This document shows, piece by piece, positions 58,491 through 64,000 of a stretch of DNA of 64,000 bases. Numbering within the stretch: the first letter of the stretch is position 1; the number at the start of each line of letters is the position of its first letter. Below the pieces are notes generated by a model. That model made no database searches. It was given only the letters and a program-made list of their open reading frames with translations, and was not told where the DNA came from. Both the position numbers and the translations under genes were made by a program. Origin of the DNA: Streptomyces macrolidinus (GTDB taxonomy: Bacteria > Actinomycetota > Actinomycetes > Streptomycetales > Streptomycetaceae). The stretch covers positions 186,001-250,000 of the forward strand of contig NZ_JAMWMR010000002.1 in assembly GCF_023887685.1 (NCBI RefSeq). Reading direction: 5' to 3'.

Positions 58491-59228
58491 TCACTCCTCG
58501 TCCAGTCCCCGTTCGATCGCGTACCGCACGAGTTCCACCCGGTTGTGCAACTGCAGCTTGCCCAGGGTGTTCTGGACGTGGTTCTGCACGGTGCGGTGCG
58601 AGATGACCAGGCGCTCGGCGATCTGCTTGTAGCTCAGCCCCTTGGCGACCAGCCGCAGCACCTCGCGCTCGCGCTCGGTCAGCCGCGGCGCCGTGGGCTT
58701 GCCGGTGTCCGCGGCGGGGGCCGGTTCCGCGGCGAGACGGCGGTACTCACCGAGGACCAGCCCCGCGAGGCCGGGGGTGAACACCGGGTCACCGGCCGCC
58801 GTACGGCGCACCGCGTCGAGGAGTTCCTCCGTGGAGGCCGACTTCAGCAGATAGCCCGTCGCACCGGACTTCACCGCCTCCAGCACGTCCGTGTGCTCAC
58901 CGCTCGCGGACAGCACCAGGACCCGCAACCCGGGGGCGCCGCCGACGAGTTCCTTGCAGACCTGGACGCCCGGCTTCGCCGGCAGGTTCAGATCCAGGAC
59001 GAGCACATCGGGCCCGGCGGCCCTGGCGCGGCGCACCGCCTGCTCGCCGTCGCCCGCCGTGGCGACCACGTCGAAGCCGGACTCGGTCAGATCGCGCGCG
59101 ACGGCGTCGCGCCACATGGGGTGGTCGTCCACCACCATGACCCTGATCGGGGCCTGCCCGCTGCCGCCGCCGGTCGCGTCCTCCTCGTACCCGCCGCCGG
59201 GACCCGCGTACGGCCTCGCTCCCGTCAT
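58491..59228 (-). CDS. LuxR/NarL-type response regulator
   Basis: 245 residues. A Gly-rich N-terminus of 26 residues precedes the receiver domain (IRVMVVDDHPMWRDAVARDL), with phospho-Asp79 in VLVLDLNLP, the Thr/Ser switch in VLVLSASGE and Lys in YLLKSAS. A LuxR helix-turn-helix ends the protein (LTEREREVLRLVAKGLSYKQ, then RTVQNHVQNTLGKL). It is 6 bp downstream of the histidine kinase gene, its cognate sensor. Confidence 0.95.
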   Translation of the reverse strand: MTGARPYAGPGGGYEEDATGGGSGQAPIRVMVVDDHPMWRDAVARDLTESGFDVVATAGDGEQAVRRARAAGPDVLVLDLNLPAKPGVQVCKELVGGAPGLRVLVLSASGEHTDVLEAVKSGATGYLLKSASTEELLDAVRRTAAGDPVFTPGLAGLVLGEYRRLAAEPAPAADTGKPTAPRLTEREREVLRLVAKGLSYKQIAERLVISHRTVQNHVQNTLGKLQLHNRVELVRYAIERGLDEE

Positions 59229-59234
59229 CGCTGT

Positions 59235-60461
59235 CTACACCCTCCCCCGTGAGGCCCTCGGGTCCTTCACGTCCTTCGGTACCGTCAGTTCCACTTCCGT
59301 GCCCTGGCCCGGGACCGAGAAGAACTCGGCCGAACCACCGATGTCGCGCAGCCTGCCGCGGATCGACTGGGCCACCCCCAGCCGCCCCTCGCCCTCGGCC
59401 TCCACGAGCCGCCCCTCGGGGATCCCGGGCCCGTCGTCCCGCACGGTCACGACGATCCCGTCCGGCTCGTCCTCGACCAGGATCCAGGCACGGGCGTCCT
59501 CCCCGACATGGCGGCGTACGTTGTCCAGCGCGGCCCCGACCGCGGCGGCCAGCTCCCGCGCGGCGGCCGACGCGAGGGGCACCGGAGAGCCGGGCCCGGA
59601 GAGCGTCACCAGGTCACCGGCGTACGGGGCGAGCAGCAGGCGCAGGTCCACCGACCCCTCCTCGGGGTCCGGCTCCTCGACCGCGCGGACGACCGCGCCG
59701 AGCGTCGCGTCCTCCGACACCCGCGAGGGGGGCACCAGGCCACCCGACACCAGCGTGCGCAGCGCCACCTCCTGCTCCCCGGCCAGCCTCCCCAGCTCCG
59801 CGGCCTCCCCGCCGAGCGCGGAGGCGCGCCGCTTCACCATGGCCAGGACCTGGAGCACACCGTCATGGATGTCCCGGGCCAGCCGCTCCCGCTCGCGCGT
59901 GGCGGCCTCGATCTCCAGGGCGCGGGCGAGGGTGCGCTCGGAGGCGCGGGCGACCTCGACGACGTAGCCGATCGCGATGGAGGCGACCCAGACGAGGACC
60001 ACGTTGTGCACGGTGTCGCGGGCCGGGGTGCCGCGCTCGACCAGGTTCGCCACGGCGACCGCGGTGGAGGCGAAGGCCGCCCAGCGCCAGCCGCCCCTGA
60101 CGGCGTACGCGAGGACGGAACCGGCGGTCCAGACCGAGGGCAGGGTGGGACCGCCCGAGAGGACGCGCTCATGGCTGTCGGCGAGCGGGGTGAGGAGGAT
60201 GCCGAGGAGCGCGATGGCGAGGTCGACGCCCAGGAACGGCCTGGTGCAGCTCGCGGCGCCCGCCACCTTGGGGAGCGTGGCGAGGGTCCACACGCTCAGC
60301 ACCCCGTAGTACGCGATGGCCAGCCAGGGCCGGGTGAACTGCCCGTAGGCGGCCGAGAAGAGGCCGATCGCGTAGAGCATCGTCAGGACGCGGTACGCGG
60401 TGAGCGCGCGCCACAGCGGCTGCTCGACCGACATCCTGATGACCCGCTCGCGCCTGGCCAT
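59235..60461 (-). CDS. Sensor histidine kinase, MacS-like
   Basis: 408 residues. Five or six membrane helices fill residues 20-170. A coiled linker leads to the HisKA_3 box (RERERLARDIHDGVLQVLAM, His199), and the ATPase domain has LDNVRRHVG (N box) and VTVRDDGPGIPEGRL (G1 box). The C-terminus matches the MacS family of actinobacteria. The stimulus is unknown; the membrane part has no large external domain, so a signal within the membrane is plausible. Operon with the downstream response regulator. Confidence 0.94.
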   Translation of the reverse strand: MARRERVIRMSVEQPLWRALTAYRVLTMLYAIGLFSAAYGQFTRPWLAIAYYGVLSVWTLATLPKVAGAASCTRPFLGVDLAIALLGILLTPLADSHERVLSGGPTLPSVWTAGSVLAYAVRGGWRWAAFASTAVAVANLVERGTPARDTVHNVVLVWVASIAIGYVVEVARASERTLARALEIEAATRERERLARDIHDGVLQVLAMVKRRASALGGEAAELGRLAGEQEVALRTLVSGGLVPPSRVSEDATLGAVVRAVEEPDPEEGSVDLRLLLAPYAGDLVTLSGPGSPVPLASAAARELAAAVGAALDNVRRHVGEDARAWILVEDEPDGIVVTVRDDGPGIPEGRLVEAEGEGRLGVAQSIRGRLRDIGGSAEFFSVPGQGTEVELTVPKDVKDPRASRGRV

Positions 60462-60511
60462 GTCCCCCCTCCCCCGCCGTACGGACCGCGCGGCGCCACG
60501 GCCGTCGGCCG

Positions 60512-61294
60512 CTACGAGCCCGTGGACTCCTTCTCCGCCTCCTGCGCCTCCCGCTGCGCGTCCTTCTGCGCCTGTTCGGCCTGCTTCTGCGCCTGCTTCT
60601 CGGCCTTCGCGGCCTCCGCGATCTGCCGCTTGGCGACCGAGGCGTAGATGTCGACGTACTCCTGGCCGGAGAGCTTCATGATCTCGTACATGACCTGGTC
60701 GGTGAGCGCGCGCAGCACGAACCGGTCGTTCTCCATGCCCTGGTAGCGGCTGAAGTCCATCGGCTTGCCGATCCGGATGCCGGGGCGCATCAGCTTGGGG
60801 ACGACCTTCCCCGGCGGCTGGATCTTCTCCGTGTCGATCATGGCGATCGGGATCACGGGCGCGCCGGTGGCCAGCGTGACGCGCGCCAGACCGCCGGGCT
60901 TGCCCCGGTAGAGGCGGCCGTCGGGCGAGCGGGTGCCCTCGGGGTAGATACCGAACAGCTCGCCGCGCTCCACCACCTCGATGCCGCTCTTGATGGCGGC
61001 CTCACCGGCGCCGCGCGCGCCGGAGCGGTCCACGGGGAGCTGGCCCGCGCCCTTGAAGAAGGCGGCCTTCATCCGGCCCTTCACGCCGGGCGTCGTGAAG
61101 TACTCGGCCTTCGCAATGAAGGTCACCTTGCGAGGGAGGACCGCGGGCAGGAAGAGCGAGTCCGAGAAGGACAGGTGATTGCTCGCCAATATCGCGGGGC
61201 CCTCGGCGGGAATGTTCTCGAGGCCTTCCACCCAGGGCCTGAAGGCGAGCTTCAGCGACCCCCCGATGGTTACCTTCATCGCGCCGTACAACAA
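60512..61294 (-). CDS. 1-acyl-glycerol-3-phosphate acyltransferase
   Basis: 260 residues. The PlsC motifs are SNHLSFSDSLFLP (His and Asp of block I), KGAGQLPVDRSG, GIYPEGTRSPDG (block III) and APVIPIAMI (block IV). It acylates lysophosphatidate in phospholipid synthesis. The start is TTG, seven bases after AGGAGG; ATG at residue 6 is an alternative. The last ~40 residues form an Ala/Glu/Lys/Gln-rich coiled coil (AEAAKAEKQAQKQAEQAQKD), not part of the catalytic domain. It is divergent from the hydrolase gene. Confidence 0.93.
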   Translation of the reverse strand: MLYGAMKVTIGGSLKLAFRPWVEGLENIPAEGPAILASNHLSFSDSLFLPAVLPRKVTFIAKAEYFTTPGVKGRMKAAFFKGAGQLPVDRSGARGAGEAAIKSGIEVVERGELFGIYPEGTRSPDGRLYRGKPGGLARVTLATGAPVIPIAMIDTEKIQPPGKVVPKLMRPGIRIGKPMDFSRYQGMENDRFVLRALTDQVMYEIMKLSGQEYVDIYASVAKRQIAEAAKAEKQAQKQAEQAQKDAQREAQEAEKESTGS

Positions 61295-61440
61295 CCGACT
61301 GCCTCCTGTTTCTGTCGAACAGACCTTAACGCGGTCCCCAAGGGAATGAGACCGACGGCCCTGGTCGGTGTCGGTGCCGTCGCGTACCGTGAAGTGTCTG
61401 CAATCCCCGTGCCCAGCCCTTTCATGAACAGGAGACCGAC

Positions 61441-62217
61441 GTGCCGGTCCTGCCTGGAGCCGAGCCGTACCGCCATGAGGGCGGGGAGGTCGGCGTCCTT
61501 CTCTGCCACGGCTTCACCGGTTCCCCCCAGTCGCTGCGCCCCTGGGCGGAGTATCTCGCGACGCGTGGTCTGACCGTCTCGCTGCCGCTGCTGCCCGGAC
61601 ACGGCACGCGCTGGGAGGACATGCAGATCACGGGCTGGCAGGACTGGTACGCGGAGGTGGACCGCGAGCTGCGCGCGTTGCGCGACCGCTGCTCCCGGGT
61701 GTTCGTCTTCGGCCTGTCCATGGGCGGTGCGCTGGCCCTGCGGCTCGCCGCCAAGCACGGGGAGGCGGTGAGCGGCCTCGTCGTCGTCAACCCGGGCAAC
61801 AAGGTGCACGGCCTCGCGGCCCGCACGCTCCCGGTCTCCCGCCACTTCGTCCGCTCGACGAAGGGGATCACCAGCGACATCGCGAAGCAGGGCAGCGAGG
61901 AGGTGGGGTACGACCGGATCCCGCTGCACGCGGCGCACTCCCTGCGCACCTTCTTCCAGTTGGTCGACGGTGACCTGCCCCAGGTCACCCAGCCCCTGCT
62001 GCTGCTGCACAGCGCCCAGGACCACGTGGTGCCACCGGCCGACTCGGCCCGGGTCCTGAGCCGGGTCTCCTCGACGGACGTCACGGAGGTCCTGCTGGAA
62101 CAGAGCTACCACGTGGCGACGTTGGACCATGACGCGGACCGGATCTTCGACGAGAGCTACACGTTCATCGGCCGGCTCGCACCCGGTGTCGAGGAAGGGA
62201 CGGCCGCAGGTGGCTGA
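61441..62217 (+). CDS. Alpha/beta hydrolase (carboxylesterase/monoacylglycerol lipase-like)
   Basis: 258 residues from GTG with CAGGAGA upstream. The oxyanion region is VLLCHGFTGSPQSLRPWA, the nucleophile elbow VFGLSMGGALALRLA, the Asp is in LLLLHSAQDHVVPP and the His in EQSYHVATLDHD. The short cap and PLLPGHGTRWEDM segment are those of bacterial carboxylesterase Est30 and monoacylglycerol lipases. Divergent from the lysophosphatidate acyltransferase, which suggests a role in lipid turnover (inference). Its end overlaps the next gene by 8 bp. Confidence 0.92.
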   Translation: MPVLPGAEPYRHEGGEVGVLLCHGFTGSPQSLRPWAEYLATRGLTVSLPLLPGHGTRWEDMQITGWQDWYAEVDRELRALRDRCSRVFVFGLSMGGALALRLAAKHGEAVSGLVVVNPGNKVHGLAARTLPVSRHFVRSTKGITSDIAKQGSEEVGYDRIPLHAAHSLRTFFQLVDGDLPQVTQPLLLLHSAQDHVVPPADSARVLSRVSSTDVTEVLLEQSYHVATLDHDADRIFDESYTFIGRLAPGVEEGTAAGG

Positions 62218-62773
62218 GCACGACTCCGGTCGCGAGGACCGCGAGCCGGACGAGAAGGGCGTGCCCGTCGACGAGGACGCCGTCTGGGCGGCGATCGTCG
62301 CGGGGTACGGCGAGGAGCCGCCGGACCCGCCCGGCGCGAAGCCGTTCCGCTCGGTGGAGGACCTGGCGCTGCTGGAGCCGGAGCCGGGCGAGAAGACGGA
62401 CGACGGGGCGAAGGGCGGGCAGCCGCTGGGCAGTTCGGTCTCCTTCGCCCCCGGCGTGGGAATGGCCGGACCGCGGGACTACACGCCGAAGGAGCCCTCC
62501 GACGACGACCTCGACGCGGCCGACGAGGGCCACTTCGTCCCGCCGGAGCCGCCGCCCCTGCCCGCGGCCGACACCACGGCGAAGTTCGCCTGGCTCGGCG
62601 TGATCGGCGGCCCGATCCTGCTCCTGGTGGCGGTGCTGCTCGGCTGGGAGATGACCTGGTGGCTGACCCTGCTCGGCATCGGCGGCTTCCTCGGCGGCTT
62701 CGTGACGCTGGTGACGCGGATGCGGACGGACGACGAGGACGACGACGATCCGGGACGCGGCGCGGTGGTCTGA
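62210..62773 (+). CDS. Acidic hypothetical membrane protein
   Basis: 187 residues from GTG at 62210. The first ~120 residues are hydrophilic and very acidic (Asp, Glu, Pro). Two membrane helices follow (about 124-168: FAWLGVIGGPILLLVAVLLG and WWLTLLGIGGFLGGFVTLV), with an Asp-rich C-terminus. The family is found in actinobacteria beside this hydrolase and has no known function. Translation is coupled to the hydrolase gene by an 8-bp overlap. Confidence 0.8.
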   Translation: MAEHDSGREDREPDEKGVPVDEDAVWAAIVAGYGEEPPDPPGAKPFRSVEDLALLEPEPGEKTDDGAKGGQPLGSSVSFAPGVGMAGPRDYTPKEPSDDDLDAADEGHFVPPEPPPLPAADTTAKFAWLGVIGGPILLLVAVLLGWEMTWWLTLLGIGGFLGGFVTLVTRMRTDDEDDDDPGRGAVV

Positions 62774-62789
62774 GCCGTACGTCCAGTCG

Positions 62790-63545
62790 CTAGGCGGCCG
62801 GGATCTTGAGGGCGGCCAGGACCGGAAGGTGGTCCGTGGCCGCCCTCAGGTCGTTCTCCGTCACTCCCGGATGGCCGATCGGCACCCCGCAGCCGAGGAT
62901 CTCGATGCCCGGCGTCGCGAAGATCGCGTCGATCCGCTGGTACGGGTCGGACGGCGTCCAGGTGTACTCGGCGCCCCAGGGGGCCTTGGCCCAGGCGTCC
63001 TGAAGGTGCCCGGCCAGCTTCTGGAAGGTGGGCCCGTCGGGGCGTTCGTTGAGGTCGCCGCCCACGACGGCGTGCTCCACCCCCATCCCGGCGAGCCGGT
63101 CGAGGAGCAGGCCGCCCTGGGTGAACCGCTCCTCGTCCTGGAGCGAGAGATGGCAGCTCACGACGCCGAGCCGGGCGCCGCCGAACCGTACGACCGCGGT
63201 CGCGAGACCCCGGCGGTGCAGCCCGGGGGTGAGCGGCAGCAGCACGTCCTCGGTGCGCTCGACCGTGGCGCGCAGCGAACACAGCAGGGCCGGCCCTGCG
63301 GCCGTGGCGCCGCCCGAGAGGATCACGAGCCCGGAGGCCGCCGCGAGCCGGGCGAGCTTCTTGCGCCAGCGGAAGAAGCGGGGCGCCTCCTGGACCAGCA
63401 CCAGGTCCGGCGCGCAGGCGGCGATCACCCGGGCGAGTGCGTCGGTGTCGTCGCGCATCGAGCGGATGTTGTAGCCGAGGACCCGGATGACGGCCGAACC
63501 ATCGGGCTCGGTACAGGAGTTGGGCAGCGTGAAGGTCGTCACCAT
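62790..63545 (-). CDS. Endonuclease/exonuclease/phosphatase family protein
   Basis: 251 residues from ATG at 63545, which is 7 nt after TATCTT on the coding strand (63553-63558), a leaderless arrangement. The frame reaches a TTG at 63554 that would disrupt this. EEP-fold motifs are VLGYNIRSMRDD, DLVLVQEAP (metal Glu), VVSCHLSLQD, AVVGGDLNERPDG, YQRIDAIFAT and TDHLPVLA (final Asp-His). The substrate may be nucleic acid, sugar phosphate or phospholipid; the sequence does not decide. Confidence 0.9.
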   Translation of the reverse strand: MVTTFTLPNSCTEPDGSAVIRVLGYNIRSMRDDTDALARVIAACAPDLVLVQEAPRFFRWRKKLARLAAASGLVILSGGATAAGPALLCSLRATVERTEDVLLPLTPGLHRRGLATAVVRFGGARLGVVSCHLSLQDEERFTQGGLLLDRLAGMGVEHAVVGGDLNERPDGPTFQKLAGHLQDAWAKAPWGAEYTWTPSDPYQRIDAIFATPGIEILGCGVPIGHPGVTENDLRAATDHLPVLAALKIPAA

Positions 63546-63621
63546 GCCGCTCAAGATACGCCGCGACAGCGCGCCGCCCCCGTCCCGACGGCTCGGAGCG
63601 GGGGCGGCGCCGTGTCATGGG

Positions 63622-64000
63622 CTACATGATCGGGTCGGGCTCCCTGGCCAGGTCGGCCGCGCCGACCAGACCGGCCTTGTTGCCGAGCTGGGCGCCGATG
63701 ACCTCCGCGACCGGACGCCAGTTGCCGCCGACGAGCCAGCGCTTGTACGACTTGCGGATCGGGTCGAGGACCAGTTCGCCCTCGTCCGAGAGACCGCCGC
63801 CGACGATGAACGCGGAGGGGTCGAAGAGCGAGGCCAGGTCGGCGAGACCGGCGCCGGCCCAGCGGGCCAGCTCGCGGTAGGAGTCGACGGCGACCGGGTC
63901 GCCCTGGCGGGCGGCCATGGAGATGTGCTTGCCCTCGATGCCCTGCGGTGTGCCGTCGCCGAGCGAGAGCAGCAACTGGGCGCTCTCCGGGGTGGCGTTG
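63622..64000 (-). CDS. glkA: ROK family glucokinase, C-terminal part
   Basis: Partial: the gene enters from beyond 64000 and 125 codons are visible. Features of the ROK C-terminus are SYRELARWAGAGLADLASLF, DPSAFIVGGGLSDEGELV and LGNKAGLVGAADLA. In Streptomyces the main glucokinase, which also mediates carbon catabolite repression, lies at this place in the gene order; the symbol rests on that and on ROK similarity. The sugar-specific and zinc motifs are outside the window. Confidence 0.85.
   Translation of the reverse strand, partial: NATPESAQLLLSLGDGTPQGIEGKHISMAARQGDPVAVDSYRELARWAGAGLADLASLFDPSAFIVGGGLSDEGELVLDPIRKSYKRWLVGGNWRPVAEVIGAQLGNKAGLVGAADLAREPDPIM

Overview
This window is a high-GC actinobacterial chromosome segment, almost certainly the conserved core of a Streptomyces chromosome. 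The evidence is the strong G/C bias at third codon positions, many GTG and a few TTG starts, an ileS gene behind a translational T-box, a polar-growth DivIVA with a long Gln/Pro/Met-rich linker, a SepF/YggT division locus, and a gene order that, from memory, follows Streptomyces coelicolor from lspA to the glucokinase gene. I see no tRNA or rRNA gene, no CRISPR array, no prophage and no biosynthetic gene cluster. The only mobile-element-like feature is a 229-bp MITE-like repeat near 53.0 kb.

Layout. 1-6 kb (mostly minus strand): a partial short-chain dehydrogenase, a CPA1 Na+/H+ antiporter, rluD, lspA and a Lys/Ala-rich DksA/TraR zinc-finger protein. 5.7-9.2 kb (plus strand): the ileS T-box and ileS. 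9.3-27.3 kb (minus strand): the division and cell-wall (dcw) cluster, read from its promoter near 27.5 kb as rsmH-ftsL-ftsI-murE-murF-mraY-murD-ftsW-murG-ftsQ-ftsZ-pgeF-yggS-sepF-yggT-divIVA. mraZ, ftsA, murC and ddl are not in it. 27.7-33.4 kb (plus strand): a beta-carbonic anhydrase, then an overlapping MoxR / DUF58 / transglutaminase operon.

33.7-42.6 kb: a DUF3040 protein, a methyltransferase and a HEPN-domain protein on the minus strand. A plus-strand operon follows with a degenerate ABC ATPase, a YhgE/Pip membrane protein and a TetR regulator, behind a promoter that carries a 22-bp palindrome. A phytoene-desaturase-like flavoprotein and a Tyr/Gln-rich membrane protein close this part. 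42.6-48.7 kb: metF and thiamine genes (thiE; TPP riboswitch-thiO-thiS-thiG), with an Rv2175c-like DNA-binding protein and an FAD oxidoreductase between them. 48.8-57.2 kb: a PASTA Ser/Thr kinase, endonuclease IV, a molybdopterin oxidoreductase, bacterioferritin and its ferredoxin, class II DAHP synthase, and a trpEG fusion behind a Trp-codon attenuator. 57.3-64 kb: phosphofructokinase, a two-component system, an acyltransferase, an alpha/beta hydrolase, an EEP-family protein and the 3' part of a ROK glucokinase.

The genes mostly form housekeeping modules: lipid-linked peptidoglycan precursor synthesis and septation, thiamine, chorismate/tryptophan entry, and iron storage and release. RNA-level control is dense, with a T-box, a TPP riboswitch and a trp attenuator. 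Seven genes have a -10 hexamer 6-7 nt before the start codon, which predicts leaderless mRNAs. Points most worth a second look are the swapped GXHH signature in IleS, the ABC protein that lacks its catalytic residues beside YhgE/Pip and HEPN genes, the MITE-like element that supplies the bacterioferritin stop codon, the cluster of short tandem duplications beside stop codons between 33.6 and 45.0 kb, and the PPi-type residues of the phosphofructokinase.
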